Part shown: piece after piece, positions 53,324 through 62,780 of the stretch
Layout: every line of letters starts with the position of its first letter
Position numbering within the stretch: the first letter of the stretch is position 1
Assembly: GCA_035286465.1 (NCBI GenBank)
Contig: DATEDF010000023.1
Location: 1 to 64,000 of the forward strand
Reading direction: 5' to 3'
DNA length: 64,000 bases
DNA from: Fen-1231 sp035286465
GTDB taxonomy: Bacteria > Gemmatimonadota > Gemmatimonadetes > Gemmatimonadales > Gemmatimonadaceae
Translations under genes and position numbers: made by a program
The notes under the pieces: model-generated
What the model saw: the letters and a program-made list of their open reading frames with translations, nothing else
Databases searched by the model: none
What the model was told of the DNA's origin: nothing

Positions 53324-55000
53324 GTGAAGATCGCGGTCATCGCGGGCGCCGGCCCGGCGGGACTCACCGCGGCGTGGGAACTGCTCGCGCGCAGTGCCGT
53401 CGTGCCGATCGTGCTCGAGCGCACGCACACGGTCGGCGGCATCGCGCGGACGCACGTCTACAAGGGGAACCGGATGGACGTGGGCGGGCACCGCTTCTTC
53501 TCCAAGAGCGAGCGGGTGATGCGCTGGTGGTTCTCGATCCTTCCGAAGCAGGGCGCGCCGGCGGCGGACGACGTCGAACGCGCGCACGACATCGCGTACG
53601 CCTCCGAGGCGGTCGTGCGCACGCTGGTGCGCGAGGGCACTGGCGCGCCGCGGGTGCGCGAAACGCGGCGCGCCGCGCCCGATCCGGAACGCGAGGACCG
53701 GGTGATGCTGCAGCGGCCGCGGCTCTCGCGCATCTACTGGCGGCGGAATTTCTTTCCCTATCCGCTCGGCATCACGCTGACCGTCGCGTGGCGGCTCGGG
53801 CTCCTGAACACCGCGCTCATCGCGGCGAGCTACCTCCGGGCGCGGCTCTTCCCGCGTCGCGACGAGTCCTACCTCGATGCGTTCTTCATCAACCGGTTCG
53901 GGAAGCGGCTGTACGAGACCTTCTTTCGCGGCTACACGGAGAAGGTGTGGGGCGTGCCGTGCCACGCGATCCGCGCCGACTGGGGCGCGCAGCGCGTGAA
54001 GGGGCTCTCGCTCACGCGCGCCCTCGCGCACGCCGCGCGCGACCTCCTGTCGAGCGACTTCCACCGGCAGCAGGAAGCGCGCGAGACGTCGCTCATCACG
54101 CGCTTCTACTACCCGAAGTTCGGGCCCGGCCAGATGTGGGAGACGGTCGCCGGCGAGGTGCAGGGCGCGGGCGGCACGATCCGCTTCGGCGCACGGGTGA
54201 CCGGCGTCACGCTCTCGGGCGGCCGCGTGTCGCACGTCACGGTCGAGGACGAGGCGACGGGGCAGCGTGAGGAAATGGCCTGCGACTACTTCATTTCGAC
54301 GATGCCGCTGCGTGAGCTGCTGGACGGGATCACCCCGGCGCCGCCGGAGCGGGCGCGGGCCGTCGCACGCGACCTCCGCTATCGCGACTTCCTCACGGTC
54401 GGGCTCCTGCTGCGCCAGCTCCACGTCGTCGTGCGCGGCGCCGAGCCCGCCGCGATGGTGCGTGACAACTGGATCTACGTGCAGGACGCGGACGTGCGCG
54501 TGGGACGCATCCAGCTCTTCAACAACTGGAGCCCGTATCTCGTGGCTGATCGCGCGCGCACGGTGTGGATCGGGCTCGAGTACTTCGTGGACGAAGGCGA
54601 CGCGCTGTGGGGCGCCGCCGACGCCGATCTGATCGCGCTCGCCGTGCGTGAGCTCGAAGCGATCGGCTTCGCGCGGCGCGCGGACGTGCTCGACGGCTGC
54701 GTGCTGCGCATGCCGAAGGCCTACCCGACGTACGTCGGCAGCTACGAGCGCCTCGACGAGGTCCGCCGCTACGTGAACGGGGTCCCGAACCTCTTCTGTG
54801 TGGGCCGTAACGGGATGCACCGCTACAACAACCAGGATCACTCGATGCTCACGGCGATGATGGCGGTGGATCACATCGCCGCGGGCAACGAGGATGATTC
54901 GCCGATCTGGGATGTCAATCTGGAGATGATCTACCACGAGCAGGAAGCGGGGAGCGGCGAGATCGAGCGGGGAGCGGCGAGCGCAGGAGGGGAGTCGTGA
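53324..55000 (+). CDS. FAD-dependent oxidoreductase of UDP-galactopyranose-mutase/protoporphyrinogen-oxidase type
   Basis: 558 residues from GTG 53324. The N-terminal FAD-binding motif is AVIAGAGPAGLTAAWELL, with VLERTHTVGGIARTHVYKGNRMDVGGHRFF for the second cofactor contact. GVPNLFCVGRNGMHRYNNQDHSMLTAMMAVD near the end is typical of the FAD-dependent group found beside sugar genes. The fold is that of amine-oxidase-like flavoproteins; sugar ring conversion or carotenoid-type oxidation are alternatives. It is the first gene of the surface-polysaccharide operon (next gene 16 bp away), which favours a glycan role. Confidence 0.85.
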   Translation: MKIAVIAGAGPAGLTAAWELLARSAVVPIVLERTHTVGGIARTHVYKGNRMDVGGHRFFSKSERVMRWWFSILPKQGAPAADDVERAHDIAYASEAVVRTLVREGTGAPRVRETRRAAPDPEREDRVMLQRPRLSRIYWRRNFFPYPLGITLTVAWRLGLLNTALIAASYLRARLFPRRDESYLDAFFINRFGKRLYETFFRGYTEKVWGVPCHAIRADWGAQRVKGLSLTRALAHAARDLLSSDFHRQQEARETSLITRFYYPKFGPGQMWETVAGEVQGAGGTIRFGARVTGVTLSGGRVSHVTVEDEATGQREEMACDYFISTMPLRELLDGITPAPPERARAVARDLRYRDFLTVGLLLRQLHVVVRGAEPAAMVRDNWIYVQDADVRVGRIQLFNNWSPYLVADRARTVWIGLEYFVDEGDALWGAADADLIALAVRELEAIGFARRADVLDGCVLRMPKAYPTYVGSYERLDEVRRYVNGVPNLFCVGRNGMHRYNNQDHSMLTAMMAVDHIAAGNEDDSPIWDVNLEMIYHEQEAGSGEIERGAASAGGES

Positions 55001-55016
55001 GAACGGAAACCGCGCG

Positions 55017-56522
55017 ATGAGTGGGACGGGGCGGTGGCCCGTGGTCGCGGCGGCGCTGTTCTCGGCGCTCGCGGTGTTCGTGGTGTGGGGCGCGACGCTC
55101 GATCCGGGGCCGGTGATGCACGACGAGTGGGCGTACTGGCTGCAGGCGGACCAGTACGCGCACCTGAAGTGGAAGGCCGCCGCGCCGGGCGTGCCGGAGT
55201 TCTTCGAGCAGTTCTACGTGCTCGTCACACCGGTCTTCGCGGCGAAGTACCCTCCGGGGCACGCGCTGGCAATCGCGCCGGGGTTCGTGCTCGGCCTGCC
55301 GGGGCTCGTGCCGCTCGCGCTCACCGGTGTGACCGGCGCGCTGGTGTTCGCGCTCGCGCGCCGGCTCGCGGGCGCATCCACCGCGCTGCTCACCTGGGCG
55401 CTCTGGCTCGGCACGTTCGGCAACCTGCGGTTCCGCGCGGCGTATTTCTCCGAGCTGACGACGTCCTTCTGCTGGCTCGTGGCGTGGTGGGCGCTGCTCG
55501 AGTGGCGCGCGGCGGACGCGAGGCGGCGGACGCGTTGGATGGTCCTTCTCGCGGTCGCGATCGGCTGGGGCGCGCTCACGCGCCCCGCGACGATGTTCGT
55601 GTTCGCGGTTCCGGTGGGCGTGGTCGTCCTGCGCGACACCGTGCGCACGCGCCGGTGGCGCGACCTCGCGGCCGGCGTCGGGGCCGGCGCGCTCGTGCTC
55701 TCGGTGCTGCCGCTCTGGAGCGTGCGCGTCACCGGCGACTGGCGGACGAGCCCGCTGGCGATGTATACGCGGCAGTACCTGCCGTTCGACACGCCCGGGT
55801 ACGTGGTGAACGCCACGCCGCCCGAACGCGCGCTCCCGGCCGAGATGGAGCGAACGAGGACCTTCCTGCGCGACATCAAGGGGGAGCAGGCGAGGGCGCC
55901 GGTGTGGAAGACCGCGTCGGACCGCGCCTGGTTCCTGCTGGGCGACACCTTCGGGGGCTGGCGGCTTCCGTTCGCGCTCGCGTTCGCGGTCGGCGCCGCC
56001 ACCGCGGGGGCCGCCGCCTGGTTCGCGCTCGGCACGGGCGCGCTGCTCATCGCGGCGTACCTCGCGCAGGCGCACACCGCGGACTGGACCGTCTACTATC
56101 TCGAGGCGATGCCGGTGCTCGCGTTCACGGCGGCGCTGGGCGTCGCGCGCGTGCGCTCGCGTGCCGGGGCGGCCGCGGCGCCGCGCTGGTTGCCGCTCGC
56201 GGCTGTCGTCGTCGGTGCGCTCCTGGTGCGCGACGTTCTTGGCGCGCGCGCCGTCCTCGGCCGGATCGCTGCCGAGCCGCGGGCGTTCCGCGCGGCCGTC
56301 GCTCGGTTGCCGAAGCGGCCGAACGTCGTCTTCGTGCGATACGCCGAACGGCGGAGCATGCACATCGCGCTCGTCGCCAACCGCGGCCTGCCGGACCGCG
56401 CCCCGAGCTGGATCGTGCACGACCGCGGCGCCGATGACGGCCGCCTGCGGGCGGCGGCGCCGGCGCGCGCCGCGTACCTGTTCGACGAAGCGACCGGGGA
56501 GTTCCGGGAGATGAAGCCGTGA
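55017..56522 (+). CDS. Polytopic GT-C glycosyltransferase-like membrane protein 1
   Basis: 501 residues with about ten helices. The first loop carries MHDEWAYWLQADQYAH, an Asp-Glu pair in the GT-C catalytic loop position as in ArnT/PMT enzymes; AAKYPPGHALAIAPGF follows in the conserved second-loop position. The C-terminal part is soluble (LPKRPNVVFVRYAERRSMHIALVANRGL). Predicted to use a polyprenyl-linked sugar at the outer face of the inner membrane. It overlaps the next gene by 4 bp (GTGA). Confidence 0.82.
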   Translation: MSGTGRWPVVAAALFSALAVFVVWGATLDPGPVMHDEWAYWLQADQYAHLKWKAAAPGVPEFFEQFYVLVTPVFAAKYPPGHALAIAPGFVLGLPGLVPLALTGVTGALVFALARRLAGASTALLTWALWLGTFGNLRFRAAYFSELTTSFCWLVAWWALLEWRAADARRRTRWMVLLAVAIGWGALTRPATMFVFAVPVGVVVLRDTVRTRRWRDLAAGVGAGALVLSVLPLWSVRVTGDWRTSPLAMYTRQYLPFDTPGYVVNATPPERALPAEMERTRTFLRDIKGEQARAPVWKTASDRAWFLLGDTFGGWRLPFALAFAVGAATAGAAAWFALGTGALLIAAYLAQAHTADWTVYYLEAMPVLAFTAALGVARVRSRAGAAAAPRWLPLAAVVVGALLVRDVLGARAVLGRIAAEPRAFRAAVARLPKRPNVVFVRYAERRSMHIALVANRGLPDRAPSWIVHDRGADDGRLRAAAPARAAYLFDEATGEFREMKP

Positions 56523-58135
56523 CGCGGGATCACCGCGAGCGACTGCTCGCATTCGGCGCGATCACCGCCGTCTTCTTCGCGACCCTCTTTCCGGAGTTCG
56601 ATTACGTGCCGGTCTGGGACGGCCGCGTGTACGCGAACTGCGCGGTCGAGGCGGCGGCGAGCGGGCTCACGCTCGACTCCCTGCGCTGCGCGGGGCATCC
56701 GTCGCAGGGATACGCCGCGTTCCTCGCGTTCTCGCAGATGGTGCGGCTCGGCGACGTCCGCCTCCTGCACCTCACCGACACGCTGCTCGGGCTGCTCGCG
56801 CTCGCGAGCTTTCGCGTGGTGCTCGCGCGGGTGTTCCCCGCGCCCCACCTCGCGCGCGACCTCGACCTCGTCACGCTCGCGTGCGCGGTGCATCCGGTCG
56901 TGCTCTCGACGCTGGTGCAGGTGAACATTGACTTCGGCGTCTACGTGTTCTTCTTCGCGACGCTCGCGGCGCTCGTGAGCGGGCGCTATGGGTGGACGGC
57001 GCTCGCGGGGCTCTTCCTCTGCTTCTCGAAGGAGACGGGCGTTCTCGCCTACCTGGTGATGGTCGGGCTCGACGCGCTCTTCCGCGCGACCGGGACGAAG
57101 GGCACGGTGCTCGAGCGCCTCGGCCGCCTCGCGCCCATGTCGGTGACCGCGGTGCCGGTGGTCGCGTACGCCGTGCACGTGCTCTGGTGGAACGCGACGC
57201 ACGCGGAGGCGGCCGTGTGGAAGCACCAGTGGCAGCGCGCGACGCTCGACGGCTTCAACTTCTTCGACCTGAGCGAGCCCGTGTTCCGGAGCTACGCGTC
57301 GGGGATCTTCCTGCTCGGCTTCATGTGGGTCGTGAGCGCAATCATCGGCGCCGATCTCGTGGTCGGCGGCGCGCGGATGGCGCGGCACCTCGACCACCGC
57401 GAGGTGCCCGGCGCCGACCGGCGCGCCCTGGCGTTCGTCACGACGCTCACCGTCGTGCTCGCCTATCTCCTCACCTCGTTCCGCACCTGGAGCAACCTCC
57501 GCTACTTCGCGCTGCTCTACCCGCTCCTCGTGCTCCTCGCGTTCGCCGCGCTCCTCCGGCTGGGCCTGCGGGCGCACGTGCGCGCCGCGGTCGTCGCGCT
57601 CGTCGCGGCGCTCTTCGTCTTCGCCACCTACCGGTCGTCGGACCCCGTGTCCCGCGCGGTGTACGGCACGTTCCCGATCGGCGATCGCGAGATGTACCGG
57701 ATGGCGTCCATCACCGGCGAGTTCGGCGGGCCGGGGCGCGACCAGCTCGTGTACAACCTCGAGTTCACCGGTTACCACCAGGTGCAGAACGCGCTCTTCC
57801 TCCGGCTGCGCCCCACCGACTCGACGGCGTTCGCGACGTCGCGCGCCGTGCGCTGGAACATCTGGAGCCAGCTCGATGCGCGGACCTGGCGCCGCACCCT
57901 CGCCCGGCGGGACGTCATCGTGCCCCGTTACGCCGACGAGGTGGATCTCGCCGCGATGCCGAACCGCCCGCGCGACGTCTGGTTCCTCGAGTTCTCGAAC
58001 CACGCGGACACCGACCGCGCGCTGGCGTCGCTCGGCGCGCTCTATCGCGAGACCGCGATCGTCCGGGTGCACGCGCGGGGGCACGTCCTCAGGGCGCACC
58101 ATCTGGTACGCCGCGAAGCGCCGGTGCTACCTTAA
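56519..58135 (+). CDS. Polytopic GT-C glycosyltransferase-like membrane protein 2
   Basis: 538 residues, GTG start overlapping the previous stop. About ten helices, an early loop FDYVPVWDGRVYANCAVEA with an acidic residue in GT-C position, CFSKETGVLAYLVM in the middle, and a soluble C-terminal domain (DVIVPRYADEVDLAAMP). Sequence is unlike protein 1 apart from topology, so the two probably transfer different sugars or acceptors. Followed after 35 bp by rfbF. Confidence 0.8.
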   Translation: MTRDHRERLLAFGAITAVFFATLFPEFDYVPVWDGRVYANCAVEAAASGLTLDSLRCAGHPSQGYAAFLAFSQMVRLGDVRLLHLTDTLLGLLALASFRVVLARVFPAPHLARDLDLVTLACAVHPVVLSTLVQVNIDFGVYVFFFATLAALVSGRYGWTALAGLFLCFSKETGVLAYLVMVGLDALFRATGTKGTVLERLGRLAPMSVTAVPVVAYAVHVLWWNATHAEAAVWKHQWQRATLDGFNFFDLSEPVFRSYASGIFLLGFMWVVSAIIGADLVVGGARMARHLDHREVPGADRRALAFVTTLTVVLAYLLTSFRTWSNLRYFALLYPLLVLLAFAALLRLGLRAHVRAAVVALVAALFVFATYRSSDPVSRAVYGTFPIGDREMYRMASITGEFGGPGRDQLVYNLEFTGYHQVQNALFLRLRPTDSTAFATSRAVRWNIWSQLDARTWRRTLARRDVIVPRYADEVDLAAMPNRPRDVWFLEFSNHADTDRALASLGALYRETAIVRVHARGHVLRAHHLVRREAPVLP

Positions 58136-58170
58136 GAACCCATGCTTCCCACTCTGGACGCGCGGCCCGG

Positions 58171-58941
58171 ATGAAAGTCGTCGTCTTCGCCGGCGGGCTC
58201 GGCACCCGGCTGCAGGAAGAGACCACCGTCCGGCCCAAGCCGATGGTCGAGGTCGGCGGCCGGCCGATTCTCTGGCACATCATGCATCTCTACGCCGCGC
58301 ACGGACTTACCGAGTTCGTGCTCGCGCTGGGATACAAGGCGGAGATGATCCGCTCCTACTTCCTGCACTTCCACTCCGTGACGCGCGATCTGACGGTGAA
58401 GCTCGCCGACGGGGCGACGACGACGCACGGCGACCTCCGGGAGGACTGGACCGTCCACCTGATTGACACGGGGCTCGAGACGCAGACCGGCGGACGCCTC
58501 CGGCGGCTGCGCGACTGGATCGGGAAGGAGACCTTCTGTCTCACCTACGGTGACGGCGTGAGCGACGTGGACATCACCCGCCTCATCGCGTTCCACCGCG
58601 CGCACGGCAAGCTGGCCACGGTGACGGCGGTGCGCCCGGCGGCGCGCTTCGGCGGCATCGAGCTGAACGGTGACACGGTGCGCGCCTTCGCGGAGAAGAA
58701 CCAGACCAGCGAAGGGTGGATCAACGGCGGCTTCTTCGTGCTGGAGCCCGGGGTGCTCGACTACATCACGGGCGACGACACGATCTGGGAGCGCGCCCCG
58801 CTGGAGCGCCTGGCGCACGAGGGGCAGCTCATGGCCTTCCGCCACGAGGGGTTCTGGTGGCCGATGGACACGCTGCGCGACGTGAAGCTCCTCGAGTCGC
58901 AGTGGGCGAGCGGGCATCCGCCCTGGAAGACGTGGGCGTGA
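58171..58941 (+). CDS. rfbF: Glucose-1-phosphate cytidylyltransferase
   Basis: 256 residues with the RfbF nucleotidyltransferase signature VVFAGGLGTRLQEETTVRPKPMVEVGGRPILWH, FCLTYGDGVSDVDI for the metal-binding Asp, and EGWINGGFFVLEPGVLDYI, HEGFWWPMDTLRDVKLLE. It joins CTP and glucose 1-phosphate to CDP-glucose, the entry to 3,6-dideoxyhexoses. Its stop overlaps the rfbG start (GTGA), and rfbG and rfbH follow in pathway order. Confidence 0.96.
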   Translation: MKVVVFAGGLGTRLQEETTVRPKPMVEVGGRPILWHIMHLYAAHGLTEFVLALGYKAEMIRSYFLHFHSVTRDLTVKLADGATTTHGDLREDWTVHLIDTGLETQTGGRLRRLRDWIGKETFCLTYGDGVSDVDITRLIAFHRAHGKLATVTAVRPAARFGGIELNGDTVRAFAEKNQTSEGWINGGFFVLEPGVLDYITGDDTIWERAPLERLAHEGQLMAFRHEGFWWPMDTLRDVKLLESQWASGHPPWKTWA

Positions 58942-59924
58942 CGACGCGCTCCTCGCACTGGCGCGACCGTCCGGTGCTCGTCACCGGCGCGACGGGGCTG
59001 CTCGGCGGCTGGCTCGTGCGCCGCCTCGTCGAGGAGGGCGCCGAGGTGACGGCGCTGGTGCGCGACTGGGTGCCGAAGAGCATCCTCCTCTCGACCGAGC
59101 TGATGCGGGAGGTCTCGCTCGTGCGCGGCGACGTGCGCGATCAGGGCGTGCTCGAGCGCGCGATGGGGGAGTACGAGGTGGACACCGTCTTTCACCTCGC
59201 GGCGCAGACGATCGTCGGCGTCGCGAACCGCAATCCCGTCTCGACGCTCGACACCAACATCCGCGGCACGTGGGCGCTGCTCGAGGCCGCGCGGCGGAGC
59301 CCGCTGGTCAAGGCCGTCATCACGGCGTCGAGCGACAAGGCGTACGGCGACCACGAGACGCTGCCCTACGACGAGTCGGCGGCGCTGCAGGGCGTGCATC
59401 CGTACGACGCGAGCAAGTCGTGCGCCGACCTCCTCGCCCGGATGTACGCGGTGACGTTCGGCGTTCCCGTGGCGATCACGCGCTGCGGCAACTTCTACGG
59501 CGGCGGCGACCTCAATTGGAACCGGCTCGTGCCGGGGACGATCCGCTCGGCGCTCAAGCGCGAGCGTCCCGTGATCCGCTCCGACGGCACGCCCGTGCGC
59601 GACTACTTCTACGTGGAGGACGGTGCGGCGGCGTACATGGAGCTCGCCGAGGCGCTCCACGCGCGCCCCGCGCTCAAGGGCGAGGCGTTCAACTTCTCGA
59701 ACGAGATCCAGGCGGACGTCCTCGCGCTCGCGAAGAAGATCCTGGAGCGGATGGGATCGGCGCTGGAGCCGGACGTGCACGGCGCGGCGCCGCACGAGAT
59801 CCAGCACCAGTGGCTGAGCGCGGCCAAGGCGCGCCGCGAGCTCGGCTGGAAGCCGCACTTCACCCTCGACGAGGGACTCGACCGCACGATCGCGTGGTAC
59901 CGCGAGTTCCTGTCGCGTGCCTGA
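58938..59924 (+). CDS. rfbG: CDP-glucose 4,6-dehydratase-type SDR
   Basis: 328 residues from GTG 58938. Short-chain dehydrogenase/reductase with NAD motif VLVTGATGLLGGWLV, the active-site Ser-Ser-Asp region ITASSDKAYGD and the Tyr-x3-Lys catalytic pair in HPYDASKSC. Position between rfbF and rfbH fits CDP-glucose 4,6-dehydratase, giving CDP-4-keto-6-deoxyglucose. It is some 30 residues shorter than classical RfbG proteins (about 360), so a related 4,6-dehydratase or epimerase remains possible. It overlaps rfbH by 8 bp. Confidence 0.88.
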   Translation: MTTRSSHWRDRPVLVTGATGLLGGWLVRRLVEEGAEVTALVRDWVPKSILLSTELMREVSLVRGDVRDQGVLERAMGEYEVDTVFHLAAQTIVGVANRNPVSTLDTNIRGTWALLEAARRSPLVKAVITASSDKAYGDHETLPYDESAALQGVHPYDASKSCADLLARMYAVTFGVPVAITRCGNFYGGGDLNWNRLVPGTIRSALKRERPVIRSDGTPVRDYFYVEDGAAAYMELAEALHARPALKGEAFNFSNEIQADVLALAKKILERMGSALEPDVHGAAPHEIQHQWLSAAKARRELGWKPHFTLDEGLDRTIAWYREFLSRA

Positions 59925-61290
59925 CCATCCCGCCGACGCCGAGGCCCTCCGCGCGCGCATTCGCGCGCTCGTGGCCGAGTATCACGCCGCCGCGTTCGCG
60001 CCCCGCCCGTTCGTCGCGGGCGAGTCGCCGGTGCCCGTCTCGGGGCGCGTCTTCGGCGCGAGCGAGCTGCAGCACGTCGTGGACGCGGGGCTCGACTTCT
60101 GGCTGACGACCGGCCGGTTCGCGACGCAGTTCGAGCGCGCGTTCGCGAAGGTGATGGGCGCGCGCCACGCGATGCTCGTGAACTCGGGCTCGTCGGCGAA
60201 CCTGCTCGCGGTGAGCGCGCTCACCTCGCCGATGCTCGAAGGCCGCGAGCTCCACGAGGGCGACGAGGTGATCACCGTCGCCGCCGGGTTCCCCACGACG
60301 GTCAACCCGATCTTCCAGAACCGGCTCGTGCCGGTGTTCGTGGACGTCGAGCTCCCCTCGTACGGCATTGACGTCACGCAGCTCGAGGCCGCGCGCTCGC
60401 CGCGCACGCGGGCGATCATCGTCGCGCACACGCTCGGCAATCCGTTCGACGTCGGCGCGGTGGCGGAGTTCGCGAAGCGGCACGGCCTCTTTCTCATCGA
60501 GGACTGCTGCGACGCGGTCGGCGCGACCTTCGACGGCCGGTCCGTCGGGACGTTCGGCGATCTCGCGACGGTGAGCTTCTACCCCGCGCACCACATCACG
60601 ATGGGCGAGGGCGGCTGCGTGCTCGCGCACAAGCCGATCTGGAAGCGCATCGTCGAGTCGCTCCGCGACTGGGGCCGTGACTGCTGGTGCGAGACCGGGA
60701 AGGAGAACACCTGCGGCAAGCGCTTCGACTGGCAGCTCGGCGACCTCCCGCACGGCTACGACCACAAGTACACGTACTCGCACGTCGGCTACAACCTGAA
60801 GCTGACGGACCTGCAGGCGGCCGTCGGCGTCGCGCAGCTCGAGCGGCTCGGCGACTTCGTGGCCGCGCGCCGGCGCAACTTCGCGCATCTGCGCGAGCGC
60901 CTCGCCGACCTGGACGACGTGCTCGAGTTCCCGGGCGTCCACCCGAAAGCCGTGCCGAGCTGGTTCGGGTTCATCCTGCGCGTGCGCGACGAGGCGCCGT
61001 TCGAGCGCAACGCGCTCGTCCGGTTCCTCCAGTCGCGCAAGATTGACACGCGGCTCCTGTTCGGCGGCAATCTGGTGCGGCAGCCCGCGTATCGCGGCCT
61101 CGCGTTCCGCGTCGTCGGCCGCCTGCCGCGCGCCGAACAGGTTCTGCGCGGCTCGTTCTGGGTAGGCTGCTATCCGGGACTGAGCGAGGAGATGCTCGAT
61201 TACGTCGCCGGCAGCATCCGGGAGTTCGCGCGCGCGGGCCGTGCGGCCCACCCGCGCCCGGCGCACGCAGGGGAACACCGGTCGCCATGA
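59917..61290 (+). CDS. rfbH: CDP-6-deoxy-4-keto-hexose 3-dehydrase (E1)
   Basis: 457 residues of the DegT/DnrJ fold. The usual PLP lysine is replaced by His225 in SFYPAHHITMGEGG, the mark of the PMP-dependent E1 dehydrase. Cysteines 198, 256, 258 and 266 are spaced C-X57-C-X1-C-X7-C, the exact [2Fe-2S] pattern of E1. DWGRDCWCETG and YDHKYTYSHVGYNLKLTD match the RfbH/AscC/DdhC group. It removes the 3-hydroxyl of CDP-4-keto-6-deoxyglucose, with electrons from an E3 reductase that is not in this window. It starts inside rfbG and overlaps the NeuB-like gene by 4 bp. Confidence 0.96.
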   Translation: MPDHPADAEALRARIRALVAEYHAAAFAPRPFVAGESPVPVSGRVFGASELQHVVDAGLDFWLTTGRFATQFERAFAKVMGARHAMLVNSGSSANLLAVSALTSPMLEGRELHEGDEVITVAAGFPTTVNPIFQNRLVPVFVDVELPSYGIDVTQLEAARSPRTRAIIVAHTLGNPFDVGAVAEFAKRHGLFLIEDCCDAVGATFDGRSVGTFGDLATVSFYPAHHITMGEGGCVLAHKPIWKRIVESLRDWGRDCWCETGKENTCGKRFDWQLGDLPHGYDHKYTYSHVGYNLKLTDLQAAVGVAQLERLGDFVAARRRNFAHLRERLADLDDVLEFPGVHPKAVPSWFGFILRVRDEAPFERNALVRFLQSRKIDTRLLFGGNLVRQPAYRGLAFRVVGRLPRAEQVLRGSFWVGCYPGLSEEMLDYVAGSIREFARAGRAAHPRPAHAGEHRSP

Positions 61291-62780
61291 CGCCACCGCC
61301 GCTCTTCATTCTCGAGATGGCGAACAACCACATGGGTGACGTGGAGCACGGGCTCGCGCTCATCCGCGCGATGCACGAGGCCGTGCGCGGGTTCGACGCG
61401 TTCCAGTTCGCCTTCAAGCTGCAGTACCGCGACCTCGACACGTACATCCACCCGAGCGCGCGCGGGCGGAGCGACGTCAAGTACGTGAAGCGCTTCGAGG
61501 AGACGCGCCTCTCGGCGGACCAGTTCCAGCGCCTCATTGACGAGATGCGGCGCTGGGGATTCCGCACGGCGTGCACGCCGTTCGACGAGGCCTCGGTGGC
61601 GCTGCTCGAGCGGCAGGGGATCGAGATTCTCAAGATCGCCAGCGCCGCGCTCACCGACTGGCCGCTGCTCGAGCGCATCGCCAAGGTGGAGAAGCCGATC
61701 GTCGCCTCCACGGCGGGCGCGAGCCTCGCGGAGATGGACGCGGTGGTGAGTTTCTTCCTGCACCGCAGGCGCGCGCTCACGCTGATGCACTGCGTGGCGG
61801 AATACCCGACGCCGGACGCGGACCTGAAGCTCAGCCAGCTCGACGTGCTGCGCGGGCGCTATCCCGAGGTGCGCCTCGGCTTTTCGACGCACGAGGCGCC
61901 GGGGGAGACCGCCCCGGTGATGCTGGCCGTGGCGAAGGGCGCGACGGTCTTCGAGAAGCATGTCGCGCTCGAGACCGCGAAGTACAAGCCCAACGCGTAC
62001 TCGGCCACGCCGGAGCAGGTGCGCGCCTGGGTCACGGCCGCCGCGCGGGCCCTCGCGATGTGCGGGCCCGCGGAGCGCCTCGAGCCGCCCGACGCCGAGC
62101 GCGAAAGCCTGCACTCGCTGCGGCGCGGCGTGTACGCGGCGCGCGCCATCAAGGCCGGCGTGACGCTCGGCGCCGCCGACGTGGTCATCGCGTTCCCGCC
62201 TGTGAGCGGGCAGCTCACGGCCAACGAGCGCTCGAAGTACGTGAGCCACCGCGCCCTCAGGGACATCGCCGCCGGCGCGCCCATCCTGCGCGCGGACGTG
62301 GAAACCAAGAACCACCGCGACGCCGTCCTGCGCGCGGTGCAGGCGGTCAAGGAGCTGCTGCGTCAGGGGAACATCGTCGTGCCCGGCAAGGCGGAGCTCG
62401 AGCTGTCGCACCACTACGGGGTGGAGCGCTTCGAGGACACCGGCCTGACGATGATCACGGTCGTCAACCGCGAGTACTGCAAGAAGCTCCTCGCGATGCT
62501 TCCGGGGCAGACGCACCCGGAGCAGTACCACGAGGAGAAGGAGGAAACGTTCGTCGTGCAGCACGGCACGATGCGCCTCTGGCTCGACGGCGTCCCCCGC
62601 GACTGCGGCCCCGGCGACGTCATCACCGTCGCGCGCGGCGTGCGCCATCGCTTCCACACCGAGACCGGTGTCGTGTTCGAGGAGATCTCGTCCACGCACC
62701 TGACGGACGACTCGTACTACACCGATCCCGCGATCGCCGAAAACAGGAACCGCAAGACGTTCCTCGCGTACTGGATGTGA
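61287..62780 (+). CDS. NeuB-like sialic/nonulosonic acid synthase fused to a C-terminal cupin
   Basis: 497 residues. Residues 1-275 are a NeuB TIM barrel: LFILEMANNHMGDVEHGLAL, FRTACTPFDEASVALLERQ, ILKIASAALTDWPLL and GFSTHEAPGETAPVMLAVAKGATVFEKHV. Residues 285-350 are an antifreeze-like SAF domain (RRGVYAARAIKAGVTLGAADV). Residues 375-490 are a cupin (QTHPEQYHEEKEETFVVQHGTMRLWLDG with His/Glu metal ligands; RHRFHTETGVVFEEIS). NeuB condenses PEP with an N-acetyl hexosamine or a related sugar; the cupin could be a sugar isomerase that prepares the substrate. Product unknown. It overlaps the genes on both sides by 4 bp. Confidence 0.88.
   Translation: MTPPPLFILEMANNHMGDVEHGLALIRAMHEAVRGFDAFQFAFKLQYRDLDTYIHPSARGRSDVKYVKRFEETRLSADQFQRLIDEMRRWGFRTACTPFDEASVALLERQGIEILKIASAALTDWPLLERIAKVEKPIVASTAGASLAEMDAVVSFFLHRRRALTLMHCVAEYPTPDADLKLSQLDVLRGRYPEVRLGFSTHEAPGETAPVMLAVAKGATVFEKHVALETAKYKPNAYSATPEQVRAWVTAAARALAMCGPAERLEPPDAERESLHSLRRGVYAARAIKAGVTLGAADVVIAFPPVSGQLTANERSKYVSHRALRDIAAGAPILRADVETKNHRDAVLRAVQAVKELLRQGNIVVPGKAELELSHHYGVERFEDTGLTMITVVNREYCKKLLAMLPGQTHPEQYHEEKEETFVVQHGTMRLWLDGVPRDCGPGDVITVARGVRHRFHTETGVVFEEISSTHLTDDSYYTDPAIAENRNRKTFLAYWM

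Noticed and set aside
52634..54937. 767-codon minus-strand frame
   Set aside because: Antisense to the TSUP permease and FAD oxidoreductase, whose family motifs are clear.
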